From: Candidatus Babeliales bacterium
GTDB lineage: Bacteria; Babelota; Babeliae; Babelales; Vermiphilaceae
Assembly: GCA_035944115.1 (NCBI GenBank)
Contig: DASZBJ010000017.1
Coordinates: 1 to 64,000, forward strand
DNA: 64,000 bases
Direction of reading: 5' to 3'
Shown here: positions 34,704 to 44,900 of the stretch, piece after piece
How positions within the stretch are numbered: position 1 is the stretch's first letter
Layout of the letters: each line of letters opens with the position of its first letter
Program-made: the position numbers and the translations under genes
Notes under the pieces: model-generated
Databases searched by the model: none
Told to the model about the DNA's origin: nothing
Seen by the model: only the letters and a program-made list of their open reading frames with translations

Positions 34704-35639
34704 TTATTTATCAAAATAAAGTTTATATTGCTCTTGCGATTTTTTAACATACAAATTACCGAAGAAACAGATGCCACATAAAGCTGCACAAACATGATAG
34801 AATGGAAAAACGACATTAATAAGCCCATTAGAAACTCTATGATACATAGCTGTATTTGCTAATAAACCAAGACCATACACCGCGGCAATAAACAAAATTC
34901 CTACTGCTAAAAACAACGCAAATCCCAATAACAATGATATACATATAAAAGGAAGATTATAGAAAAACATTTTTAATGCTCTATAGATGGAGCATAGTAC
35001 ATTTTTAATCGATACTTTGCCATCCAAAAAAAACATAATCGAAAATAGGCTCACAACTGCCATAATCATAAATAAGATTAAGGTACTAACAGCGTAATCT
35101 GGCGAATATATTGTCCCGTACAACTGCATAATCCCATATAACAAAGCAACAGAGATCATGCTGTGAAAAACATATTGGTCAAAATACTGATAATTTTTAA
35201 GACCTACTGACGGACGCATTGCTATAATAAAGCCTACTAATAAGACAAGCGCCCCAATCGTAATAAAGAAAACATCAAACGTTTCCACATTAGTCAATTT
35301 CAATATGCCAACACTTATCCATTTCAAGAAACTAAGCCATAAACACAAAAATAATACTAGCAAATTGTACCCTAACCATACGAAAAACTTTCGATGTACT
35401 ACAGCAACTAGTACACTCCAAAACAGCAATCCATTCACAAGATAATCAATGTCTTTGCCAAGCCCAGGAGATACGGCATAGGCCGTAAATATGCTATATA
35501 ACAATATCAAAGACCAATAATATCGTACCCACACCACAAAGGTTTGCCGCAGCGTATTAAGCGTCACCAATAAAAACAGTTTTATATTCGCAGGATACAG
35601 TAACGACAATGAATCTTGCCACTCAGACCATATATTCAT
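34704..35639 (-). CDS. Polytopic membrane protein, tandem paralog 2
   Basis: 311 residues, about seven hydrophobic segments. It shares the SEWQDSLSLLYPAN start, a GLKNYQYFDQY block near 160, the DGKVSIKNVLCSIYRALKMF helix near 210 and the YVKKSQEQYKL tail with its neighbours. The middle N-terminal membrane segments are diverged, so the ends are under stronger constraint or have been homogenised. It lies 9 nt from both paralogs and is surely cotranscribed with them. Function unknown. Confidence 0.65.
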   Translation of the reverse strand: MNIWSEWQDSLSLLYPANIKLFLLVTLNTLRQTFVVWVRYYWSLILLYSIFTAYAVSPGLGKDIDYLVNGLLFWSVLVAVVHRKFFVWLGYNLLVLFLCLWLSFLKWISVGILKLTNVETFDVFFITIGALVLLVGFIIAMRPSVGLKNYQYFDQYVFHSMISVALLYGIMQLYGTIYSPDYAVSTLILFMIMAVVSLFSIMFFLDGKVSIKNVLCSIYRALKMFFYNLPFICISLLLGFALFLAVGILFIAAVYGLGLLANTAMYHRVSNGLINVVFPFYHVCAALCGICFFGNLYVKKSQEQYKLYFDK

Positions 35640-35648
35640 TAATCTTCC

Positions 35649-36590
35649 TTATTTATCAAAATAAAGTTTATATTGCTCTTGCGATTTTTTAACATACAAA
35701 TTACCGAAGAAGCAGATAGTAAAAAGGACAATACAAAAGAAGAATAGGTACAATGGAACAATAAAAAGTACTGTATAAACATTAAGATACTCAGTTGGAT
35801 TTACAAGTCGATGCAACCAACTAACTACATAAAGAAACAATGTCATAAACCCTAATAACAAACCCTCTATCAACAACAATGATAAACATATAAAAGGAAA
35901 ATTATAAAAAAACATTTTTAATGCTCTATATATTGAACACAGTAAATTTTTAAGAGATAATTTACCATCCAAAAAAAACATAATCATAAATGTACTTATC
36001 ATTGCTATAACAAGTAATAACATGCTGTTAAGAACAATAGAGTGCGGTAACACTAATACCTGGTACAACGTCCTGTACAACTGCCAAATCCCATTCAGTA
36101 AAGCAACAGAAATTATACTGTGAAAAACATACTGATCAAAATACTCATAATTTTTAAGACCCACCGATGGACGCATTGCGATAACAAACTCAACTAACAA
36201 AACAAGTATCCCAATCACAATCCACGAAGCCTCATATGCTTTCGGATTAACAAACAGGAAAAGATAACCCAGAATTCCAAGCAACAAATAGAGGATGACA
36301 AATCTACAATAATACCGTAACCAAATTGAATACTTCTGATATGCTAAGAGAATCATACCCAAAAGCACAATGTACCCTTGAATCACTTTAAACACTTCCC
36401 CCACTGATGCTCTTGGTGGAAATAAAAATAATAAAGCCGTAGCGCTATAAAGCACTATCAGAGGCCAAGAATACCGCAACCTCGCTACAAATGTTTGCCG
36501 CAGCGTATTAAGCGTGACCAATAAAAAAAGTTTTAAATTTGCTGGCTTCAACAACGATAATGAATCTTTCCATTCAGACATTATATTCAT
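35649..36590 (-). CDS. Polytopic membrane protein, tandem paralog 1
   Basis: Start at 36590: AAAGGA is 6 nt upstream, whereas the ATG at 36596 abuts the site. 313 residues and about seven hydrophobic segments, with the same conserved N-terminus (SEWKDSLSLLKPAN), the FFLDGKLSLKNLLCSIYRALKMF helix and the YVKKSQEQYKL tail as paralogs 2 and 3. It heads the long minus-strand run that continues through plsC and the Bat genes. The family is not recognised; the conserved charged tail suggests a cytoplasmic contact site. Confidence 0.65.
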   Translation of the reverse strand: MNIMSEWKDSLSLLKPANLKLFLLVTLNTLRQTFVARLRYSWPLIVLYSATALLFLFPPRASVGEVFKVIQGYIVLLGMILLAYQKYSIWLRYYCRFVILYLLLGILGYLFLFVNPKAYEASWIVIGILVLLVEFVIAMRPSVGLKNYEYFDQYVFHSIISVALLNGIWQLYRTLYQVLVLPHSIVLNSMLLLVIAMISTFMIMFFLDGKLSLKNLLCSIYRALKMFFYNFPFICLSLLLIEGLLLGFMTLFLYVVSWLHRLVNPTEYLNVYTVLFIVPLYLFFFCIVLFTICFFGNLYVKKSQEQYKLYFDK

Positions 36591-36767
36591 TAACATTCCT
36601 TTATTTTTTTATTCACTACTAACCGCTTCTATTTTAAAGAGTCTCTCCATAATCGCAAGCAATGATAAAAGCAAAAATATCCAAAATTGGCTCTTCTCCT
36701 AATAAAACCTCCCTTAAATCCAATATTATTTTACTTTCTTAAATAATTGCATCATCCTACGTTCTTA

Positions 36768-36851
36768 TTATACTAAACAACCTTTGGAGATTTTATCGTA
36801 AACACGGCCAAAGCCAGCTCCGTCCCGATCAATCGAACCATCATTACCCAT
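36768..36851 (-). pseudogene. Possible gene remnant (5-FTHF cyclo-ligase-like C-terminal motif?)
   Basis: A 27-codon minus-strand frame from an ATG at 36851 reads GNDGSIDRDGAGFGRVYDKI and a short end. DRDG, GFGR and YDK resemble the glycine-rich nucleotide-binding end of 5-formyltetrahydrofolate cyclo-ligases (FDxxGxRLGxGxGYYDR) with residues missing. No full gene surrounds it, and a stop lies 12 codons upstream. Low confidence. Confidence 0.18.
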
Positions 36852-36910
36852 GCCCAACAGATAAAAAAATGCTATATATGAGACTTTTTACCCCCCAATC
36901 CTTAAAATGT

Positions 36911-36940
36911 TTGACATTTAGAAAATATTTGATTTATTAT
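36911..36940 (+). promoter_or_regulatory. topA promoter
   Basis: Perfect -35 TTGACA (36911-36916) and TATTAT -10 (36935-36940) with an 18-nt spacer, about 100 nt upstream of topA. Confidence 0.7.
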
Positions 36941-37041
36941 GAATGATAACTTGCAAGAAGCGAAACAAAATTTATTATAAAATGTGTCATTTAAATGGCC
37001 AAGGAACGGGCAGAGGGATGCCCCAACGAAAAGTATAGAGT

Positions 37042-39294
37042 ATGAAAAAACTGTTAATTGTAGAGTCACCCGCAAAAATAAAAACTATCCAAAAGTTCTT
37101 GGGTAAAGAGTTTGTCATTATGTCCACCGTCGGCCATATCAAGGATTTGCCGACAAAAAAACTGGGCATTACCATGAAGGACGACTCTATTGAACTTGAA
37201 TACGTAACTTTGGATGATAAGAAGAAAGTTATTGCGGATATCTGCAAACAGGCCTCTACTTCTGATGATATCTATATTGCGCCCGATCCTGACCGTGAAG
37301 GAGAAATCATCGCATGGCATATTGGCAAAGAGATAGAAAAGGTCGTTAAAGATCCAAAAAAAATACACCGCATCTCCTTTAACGAAATTACCAAGCCAGT
37401 TGTTATCGAGGCGGTGGAAAACCCTGGGCACATTGATGAAAAGAAAGTCGCTGCACAACAAGCTCGTCGTATTCTTGATCGCTGGGTAGGTTATGAAGTG
37501 TCTCCTATTTTATGGAAAAAAGTTGCTACGGGTACCTCTGCTGGTCGCGTACAATCGGTAGTTTTACGCCTGGTTTGCGAACGAGAAGAGGCTATTCGCA
37601 GCTTTAAACCAGAAGAATATTGGAGCATCACCGGCATCTTTAAACATCTAAAATCTAAAATTGAAGCTGCTTTAACACACATTGGCAAAAAGAAAGCAGA
37701 AATTAACAATGAAAAACAGGCCAATGAGATTCTAAAAGAACTCAAAGATCTTGATTATTCGATTGATTCTATTGTTGATAAAAAGCGCATCAAAAATCCT
37801 GTTGCGCCGTTTATGACCAGTACCATACAACAAGCCGCTTTTAACCAACTTGGTTTTACTGCTAAAAAAACAATGCAAATCGCTCAAAAATTATATGAAG
37901 GTATGCCGCTTGAAGATGAATCAACACCTGTTGCGTTAATCACCTACATGCGTACCGATTCTAAACGAATCTCAGAAAGCGCAATTACTCAAGCCCGATC
38001 ATATATTGGAAAACATTTTTCTAAAGATTATTTACCAACCAAAGCAAATATTTATACAACCGGCAAGGAAGCCACGCAAGATGCACACGAAGCCATCAGA
38101 CCGGTTGATGTGAATATCACCCCCGAACAAGTTAAAAGATATGCGCCAAAAGATGCTGCGCGTTTATATGAACTTATTTGGCGCCGATTTGTTGCATGCC
38201 AAATGAAACCAGCAGAATATGCACAACGACAGGTTACTATTATTGCGGATAAGTATACGTTTAAAGTTACCGGTTCAACCTTAATTTTTGATGGTTTTTT
38301 GAAAGTATATGATGATGAAAAAGAGGAAAAAGAAGATAAGGTAGTATTACCTCCTACGCTCAAAGAAAAAGATGCTCTTGCTCTTGAAAAACTTGATCCA
38401 AAACAACACTTCACACAACCTCCTCCAAAATATTCTGAAGCATCGCTTATTAAAGAAATGGAAAAAGAAGGTATTGGCAGACCAAGTACCTACTCAGCAA
38501 CACTCAGCACCATTCAAGCACGTAAATACGTGGTGATAGACAGTAAAAAAAGATTTACCCCGACAGAACTTGGCTTTGCAGTAACAACTATGCTCACGGA
38601 AAATTTCCCTGATATCATGGATATAAAATTTACTGCAAATATGGAGCTCGATCTTGATAAAATTGCCAACGGGGAGCTCGAACGAGATAAACTTTTACAT
38701 ACATTTTATAAAAGTTTTCAAAAAGAGTTAAAGAAGTTTACGGGCAAGAGTAAAGACGGTAGCACAAAAAAGCAGGCTATTGTAACTGATGTGGACTGCC
38801 CTACCTGCAAAAAAAATAAACTCAGTATCAAATTTGGCAGAACGGGCGAATTTTTGGGGTGCATGGGATACCCTGATTGCACATTCACTTCAAACTTCAG
38901 ACGGAATGAAGAAGGAGTAATCGAACTAATAGAAACTGAAAAGCCACAACTTTTAGATGAAAAATGTCCAAAATGTGGCAGTCAATTACGACAAATGAGT
39001 GGTAAGTTTGGTACATTCATCGCCTGCTCCGGATACCCTGACTGTAAATATATCAAACAGAACAAAGCGAATTTCCCTTGTCCATCATGCGGCGGCGATA
39101 TCGTAGAACGACGCTGGCGCGGAGGCAGTTTCTGGGGATGTAGCTCATATCCAAAATGTAAATTCGCTATTTTTGGCGAGATAGAAGAAAAACCGTGTCC
39201 AAAATGCAAGCTACCATTTTTAGTCAAAAAGACCGCAAAAGATGGCACCGTTTCCCTATCTTGTAATGACAAAACATGTGGATATAAAAAATAG
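37042..39294 (+). CDS. topA: DNA topoisomerase I (type IA)
   Basis: Relaxes negative supercoils by single-strand passage. 750 residues: a TOPRIM domain at the N-terminus (LLIVESPAKIKT, then DPDREGE at 82-88), the type IA core with the catalytic Tyr near residue 302 in LITYMRTDSKRIS, the EGIGRPSTY motif near 475, and C-terminal zinc ribbons (CPTCKKN, CPKCGSQL, CPSCGGD, CPKCKLP), so at least four Cys4 modules. Start ATG at 37042, about 100 nt after a good promoter. Monocistronic or followed by the small gene at 39405. Confidence 0.97.
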   Translation: MKKLLIVESPAKIKTIQKFLGKEFVIMSTVGHIKDLPTKKLGITMKDDSIELEYVTLDDKKKVIADICKQASTSDDIYIAPDPDREGEIIAWHIGKEIEKVVKDPKKIHRISFNEITKPVVIEAVENPGHIDEKKVAAQQARRILDRWVGYEVSPILWKKVATGTSAGRVQSVVLRLVCEREEAIRSFKPEEYWSITGIFKHLKSKIEAALTHIGKKKAEINNEKQANEILKELKDLDYSIDSIVDKKRIKNPVAPFMTSTIQQAAFNQLGFTAKKTMQIAQKLYEGMPLEDESTPVALITYMRTDSKRISESAITQARSYIGKHFSKDYLPTKANIYTTGKEATQDAHEAIRPVDVNITPEQVKRYAPKDAARLYELIWRRFVACQMKPAEYAQRQVTIIADKYTFKVTGSTLIFDGFLKVYDDEKEEKEDKVVLPPTLKEKDALALEKLDPKQHFTQPPPKYSEASLIKEMEKEGIGRPSTYSATLSTIQARKYVVIDSKKRFTPTELGFAVTTMLTENFPDIMDIKFTANMELDLDKIANGELERDKLLHTFYKSFQKELKKFTGKSKDGSTKKQAIVTDVDCPTCKKNKLSIKFGRTGEFLGCMGYPDCTFTSNFRRNEEGVIELIETEKPQLLDEKCPKCGSQLRQMSGKFGTFIACSGYPDCKYIKQNKANFPCPSCGGDIVERRWRGGSFWGCSSYPKCKFAIFGEIEEKPCPKCKLPFLVKKTAKDGTVSLSCNDKTCGYKK

Positions 39295-39404
39295 TTATTT
39301 GACCAACAAACTACACAGATTATTGACAATCTGAATGCGCAGGCTACTATAGCTCAATAGTATTGGATTATAAAATGTGTTTATTTAAGTCAAAGTATAA
39401 AATT

Positions 39405-39740
39405 ATGAAATACATGTTCATACTTGCAACTACCACGCTAACAATTTTTTACGGCAACCCATTGCTTTCGGCAAATCCAGATGAAAACGTCATGGGTAGA
39501 CTCGCCATTGAACAACTCACAACTTTATTAGGCAAAAAACCGAATATTTCTGCTGAGGAAGCGCAAAAAGCCTTACAGGGGGGCCTAGAATTCAATTACG
39601 ACAGGCAGAAAAACAGAAAAGACAACCAACAAGCAAAACGAGAGCTTGACAGCTTTCTTAAGTCTAATAATTCCCCAATGGCAAGGCAACTTGCAGCTCA
39701 GGCCAGATTGCGTCGAAAATTAGACAGTTTACATCAATAA
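39405..39740 (+). CDS. Small secreted hypothetical protein
   Basis: Started at 39405, which gives a signal peptide (residues 1-22, cut near LLSANP) and a 111-residue product; upstream ATGs at 39363 and 39375 lack better ribosome sites. The mature part is basic and helical (GGLEFNYDRQKNRKDNQQAKRELDSF), with no motif I recognise. It sits alone between topA and the convergent metG. Moderately sure that it is a real gene because of the clear signal peptide. Confidence 0.5.
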   Translation: MKYMFILATTTLTIFYGNPLLSANPDENVMGRLAIEQLTTLLGKKPNISAEEAQKALQGGLEFNYDRQKNRKDNQQAKRELDSFLKSNNSPMARQLAAQARLRRKLDSLHQ

Positions 39741-39785
39741 AACGGCTTTGACTGTATACCATTTTAGACTGTATTAAAAACCTTA

Positions 39786-39837
39786 ATAAAAACAAAATGA
39801 TCGAGGGTTCTGAAGATTAATCTCCAGAACCCTCGAC
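39786..39837 (-). terminator. Terminator of metG
   Basis: Minus-strand TCGAGGGTTCTG / CAGAACCCTCGA stem (12 bp) followed by TCATTTTGTTTTTATT. It lies between convergent genes and may serve both. Confidence 0.8.
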
Positions 39838-39855
39838 CATTTACAATTACACTTG

Positions 39856-41796
39856 TTACGCCAGTCGCGAACCATTAGCAACAGGCTCTGCAACGGTTGC
39901 CATTTTGAGCTGGTCACCCGATTTTGCAAGAAGCATCATGCCTTGTGATTCTAATCCAAGCATCATGCGCGGCTTTAAATTAACCACAAACACTCCTTGC
40001 TTACCAATTAACTGACTTGGTTCATACCATTGCGCAATGCCAGAAAGGATTTGGCGCATACCAAGCGGTCCAAAATCAATTTGAGAAACAAGCATCTTGG
40101 TTGAACCTGGAACCGGCTCCGATTTGATAATAGTGCCAACGCGCAAATCAACTTTTACAAAATCATCAATGGCTATATAGCCATTATCATTACTGACCAC
40201 ATCATTTTTTTGTATTTCTTCTTTTTGCATAATTACCTCTTGTACCACTGGCTCATGTTTTTGAAACAGTGTATCTATTTTATGTAACATAAATGATTGC
40301 CGCCATTGCCCTAACTCTAACTGTTCAATCGAACCATTTTGCAATTTCAAAGTAACACCAATACTGCCCAACAATTGCTCCATTTTATGTGGCATTACTG
40401 GCCACAGTAAAATTGCTATTGCTTTCAAACTGTGCGCAACTGCACTCAAAATTTGTATAAACTTTTGACGATCGGTGTGCACCAACTTCCACGGCTCTTG
40501 AGAATGGAAAAACATATTCACCTTATGAATAAATTCACAGATCCGCGCAAGCGCACGGTGATACAGATACTCATCCATATAACTGCTAAAATCTTGCAAC
40601 AAATTCAAACAATCATCCCGTAAGTCCATGGCCTTATCAAACCAAACATCCTGCACTGGCAACTCAATAATCGCATGTTTATGGGCGAGAGCTACCATAC
40701 GATTAAGTAAATTTCCCAAATCATTTGCCAAATCAGCCGTAATTGTCTGCTCCAAGTCCTCAATAGTGAATGAACTGTCGTGGGTAATCGCCATTTTACG
40801 CATTAAATAATAACGCACGGGCTCAGCACCATATTTTTCGAGCAATGTCAGCGGATCAATCACATTTCCCAGTGATTTAGACATCTTTTGATCACCAACT
40901 TTAATCCATCCATGTACCAATAATTGCTTTGGTAATGGCAATCCGGAAGCCATCAAAAATGCAGGCCAATATATTGCATGAAACCGAACAATGTCTTTAC
41001 CGAGAATCTGTACATCGGCCGGCCACCATTTTTTAAACATTTCTAATTTATTTTTATCACCATAGCCAATAGCGGTAATATAATTGTTAAGCGCATCTGC
41101 CCAAACATAGGTCACATGGGTTGGATCATTCGGAAACGGAATTCCCCATGAAACCGTAGTACGTGAAAGTGAAAAATCATGCAATCCAGCTTTAACAAAA
41201 TTAATAACTTCATTAGCTCGTTCTTTTGGCACAATAAAATTTGGGTTATCTGCATAAAACTGTAATAATTTATCTTGGTATGCAGACAATTTAAAAAAAT
41301 ATGTTTGTTCTGAAACCGCATGAGTTGGACGACCACACAGCGCATGCTTTGGCGCTTGCCCCGCCTGGTGTGTATTATCTTCTTTTTCCGTCACAAATGT
41401 TTCACACGGAGTACAGTACCATCCAGTATATGCTCCTTTATATACATCACCCGTATCAATGAGCCGCTGCAGCCATCCTTGAACGGCTTTCACGTGATAA
41501 CTATCAGTGGTACGAATAAACTCTGTATATTCAAGCTCATACGCATCCCACGCATGTTTATATGCGGGAATAAAACTATCTACAAACTCTTGCGGCGCTT
41601 TACCAACCTGTCGCGCAGCATCCGCTACCTTTTGCCCATGCTCATCTGTGCCCGTTAAGAAAAATACCTGTTTACCGTGCAAACGGTTCCAACGAGCTGC
41701 AACATCCGCTAATAATGTTGAATATAATGAACCAAGATGCGGACGAGCTGTTACATAATAAATAGGGGTGGTAACGTAAAAAGTTTGTTTCGTCAT
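39856..41796 (-). CDS. metG: Methionyl-tRNA synthetase
   Basis: Charges tRNA-Met. 646 residues: a class I catalytic core with the signature PHLGS (H20; normally HxGH, so the last His is Ser here), an insertion with CTPC and a later lone Cys (partial zinc knuckle), the KMSKS loop (near 305), an anticodon-binding helical domain with W at about 445-460, and a C-terminal tRNA-binding (Trbp111/EMAP-like) domain from about 540 (VDLRVGTIIKSEPVPGS, QILSGIAQWY, VVNLKPRMMLGLESQGM). Complete length. Monocistronic between two hairpin terminators. Confidence 0.95.
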   Translation of the reverse strand: MTKQTFYVTTPIYYVTARPHLGSLYSTLLADVAARWNRLHGKQVFFLTGTDEHGQKVADAARQVGKAPQEFVDSFIPAYKHAWDAYELEYTEFIRTTDSYHVKAVQGWLQRLIDTGDVYKGAYTGWYCTPCETFVTEKEDNTHQAGQAPKHALCGRPTHAVSEQTYFFKLSAYQDKLLQFYADNPNFIVPKERANEVINFVKAGLHDFSLSRTTVSWGIPFPNDPTHVTYVWADALNNYITAIGYGDKNKLEMFKKWWPADVQILGKDIVRFHAIYWPAFLMASGLPLPKQLLVHGWIKVGDQKMSKSLGNVIDPLTLLEKYGAEPVRYYLMRKMAITHDSSFTIEDLEQTITADLANDLGNLLNRMVALAHKHAIIELPVQDVWFDKAMDLRDDCLNLLQDFSSYMDEYLYHRALARICEFIHKVNMFFHSQEPWKLVHTDRQKFIQILSAVAHSLKAIAILLWPVMPHKMEQLLGSIGVTLKLQNGSIEQLELGQWRQSFMLHKIDTLFQKHEPVVQEVIMQKEEIQKNDVVSNDNGYIAIDDFVKVDLRVGTIIKSEPVPGSTKMLVSQIDFGPLGMRQILSGIAQWYEPSQLIGKQGVFVVNLKPRMMLGLESQGMMLLAKSGDQLKMATVAEPVANGSRLA

Positions 41797-41880
41797 TCTG
41801 ACATGTCTCCATAATTACAATAGTGAATGTAAGGGTAAAAAAATTAATATACCATGCTAATGGGCTCCAGACAAACAAAT

Positions 41881-41920
41881 AACGGCACGATGTTTTACGG
41901 ATGTAAAACATCGTGCCGTT
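41881..41920. terminator. Bidirectional terminator-like hairpin
   Basis: AACGGCACGATGTTTTAC / GTAAAACATCGTGCCGTT perfect 18-bp stem with a 4-nt loop, 37 nt after the stop of the beta-helix gene ending at 41958 and upstream of metG. Confidence 0.75.
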
Positions 41921-41957
41921 ATTATCATATCGCCCAAAATCTAGTCGAACTGGTGGA

Positions 41958-44900
41958 TTACCTGGCTTGTTTTCTAATTATATGAAGACCTGGGATACTA
42001 CAGTCCGCGTTGCCGAACCCAGTAGCATCCGAAACCGCACTTACTGGAGCATTCATTGATGCAATAATATTCGCTGAATAGTTAACGCTATTATGACATG
42101 CAACACAATTTAAATACATATTCAGAGTTGTATCAGTAGGCACTACTGTATCATCAATAAAGCCCCCGGTGTTCCCGCTTGCATAACAACCACGCAACGT
42201 CATCCTACCATTCTCTTCGCATTCTACAGGCACATAAAATCCAATGTTGTTATCTCTAGCGGTACAATTTGTAAGGTATACATCAAGTCCGTATAATAAA
42301 AATCCTGTCTCGCAACCTTCTGCAATACCGTTATCGATATTTACAAAACTGTCACATTCTATCTGGAACCCAAATGTATAACCTGAAGCAAAACAGTTAC
42401 GGAATACTACGGTACTGAAAACAGTATCAAATCCTGATGAATCTTCCGTGCCTGTTACTCCTCCTACGGCACTACAGCTGATAAATTCATTTCCTGTACT
42501 TTGAGTTACATATACTCCTGCTACTCCATCATTATCAAACGAGGAATTTCTAACCGTTAGTCCAGTAACCACTGAACTTTTTAAACCATATGTAGAATTT
42601 TGGCTGCTTATTACACGATCAAGAACAATATTGCTACCAACTTCCATATCAATACCAATATCGCACGATACGCACGTCACATCTTCTATTCTCACAAAGT
42701 CTGCATTAAGAATACAAATACCTGTAGGAGCATTTGATACCAGCCCATTTTTAATACGAACATCACGTACTCCTGACTCAACCGAAATGGCCGGTGCTGC
42801 ACAAGCACCTTTAAGTGGCGCTCCAGTAACGGTATATCCATTTAAATCTAACGTTATACTGTCCCCTGCTATATTAATTGGTCCCGCCACATTATTAGTT
42901 AAACAATATGTCCCACTCAATGTAAGCGTTTGTGCTTCCGAAACTGGAGTAGCTGCGCACGGAGGGGTGGTAGGTGGACACATATCTGAGCAACATGGTG
43001 CAGGATCATCCAGGGTACAATCAACGTTCTCAAATCCACGAGCGGCTGCTGCTGAGGTAACTGGGGCATTATTTGCTGCTACAATGTTGGAAGAATAGTT
43101 GGTACCATTATTACACGCAACACAGTTTAAATACATGTTCACTGGAAGATCGGTAGTCAAAACAATAGCATCTTGAAAGCCATACAGAATATTGTCTTTC
43201 GCAACACATTCACGGAAAACAGCCTCACCACCATCTTGCGATGTTAAAAACCCAGAATCCAAGCTCTTTTCAGCAACGCAATTTGTTACCGTGCTCGTAT
43301 CCCCACCAATAGTAAACCCGAATAAGCAACCTTGCGCAAAACAGTCCGCGAGATCATTTTGACCAAGACTGCTAAAAAAACCAGACGATAACGTAGATGC
43401 AGAACAGCTACGGGCCACCATCGTTGAGTTCAGACTTTCAAATCCTACCTGTCCAGAAAAGCACGTAATGTGGGCTCGCTGTTTCAAACTATCTTCAACC
43501 TGCTGCTGCCTGAGACAATCCACAATATGGGCCGTTGCAGAACATGCAATACATTCAACAGCACTTCCATTATCTGCCAGTACTCCCGCATCCCGATTAT
43601 CATTAAAAATACTGTTGCGGATAACAATCCCTACACTGTTATTACAGTAGACGCCACTACTACTATTGTTATTACTGATAACATTATTAAGCACCCCTGT
43701 AACAACATTGGCAAAATAAATACCATTCTCCCAATTTTCACACGTTACATCTTCTATGCGAACACTCGGTGCACCATCAATAAAAATACCTCGGTCTGCT
43801 CCAGATCCACGTACAGATCCGTTTTTAATGCGCACGTCAGATGCCGAAGATGCAATTGAAATACCATCAGAGCCAGATAATACTGCATACCCATTCAAGT
43901 TTAATGTAATACTTGATCCCGTGATGACAATCGTTCCTGTTACGTCATTGGTTAAGCAATACGTTCCGCTGAGCGAAAGTGTTTGTGCTTCAGAAACTGG
44001 AATAGCTGCGCACGTTGCCGGCTCATCCAAGCTACAATCAACGCTCCCAAATCCACGCGCTGCTGCTGCTGAAGTAACGGGGGCATTATTTGCTGCTATA
44101 ATATTGGAAGAATAATTGGTGCCATTATTGCATGCAACGCAATTCAAATACATGTTGTGCACATTTTCACTTATTGGACCTTCCTCAAGGAAGCCATACT
44201 CGGCATTATCCTTCGCCACACAGTCACGGAAAATAACCTCCCCAACATCTGGAAATGATGAATATCCCGCTTGGCTATTATCTCGTGCAATACAGTTAGT
44301 AAGAGTTGCCTTATCACCATGCAACTCAAAACCTATATCACAAGACGTTGCAACCGAATTAAAATGCTCAGAAGCACTGCCCTGATCGTTCACAAATCCG
44401 CTATCAAAAAATGTTGCGCTACAATCACGATATATCGTCATTGAAGAAAAGTTACAATAAAAACCTGCTGAAGGTATGGGCTGAGCTCGATTTTCAGAAA
44501 TAACCTTTTTGCTCGTTACACCTACCAACGAAGCATCATCAATGCCCTGGCCTCTCAGTTCAAGAACTTTATACGCTGAACAATTAATAAATTCAGCAGT
44601 ACTATTAACAGATACCAACGCACCAGTAGAATTATTGCTAAAAGTAGTGTTACGAGCAATAGCTCCCTCCGTACTGTCGCATTGGAAAGATGTAGTATTG
44701 TTGTTACAATTCACATTATCCAAGATCACGGTAACAGCATTTAGAGAATAAATACCGATAGTCCAATTGTCACAGGTTACCTCTTCTATGCGAACATCCG
44801 TTGCACCATTAACAAAAATACCTCGATCTGCTCCAGATCCACGTACAGATCCGTTTTTAATGCGCACGTCAGATGCCGAAGATGCAATTGAAATACCATC

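Larger units (their letters stand above)
36597..37041. other. 445-nt intergenic region between the membrane-paralog run and topA
   Basis: Divergent promoter region. It holds the topA promoter (36911-36940). A conspicuous GC-richer patch (about 36795-36860) in otherwise AT-rich DNA contains a short minus-strand frame that may be a gene remnant (see 36768-36851). The rest shows nothing recognisable. Confidence 0.5.
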
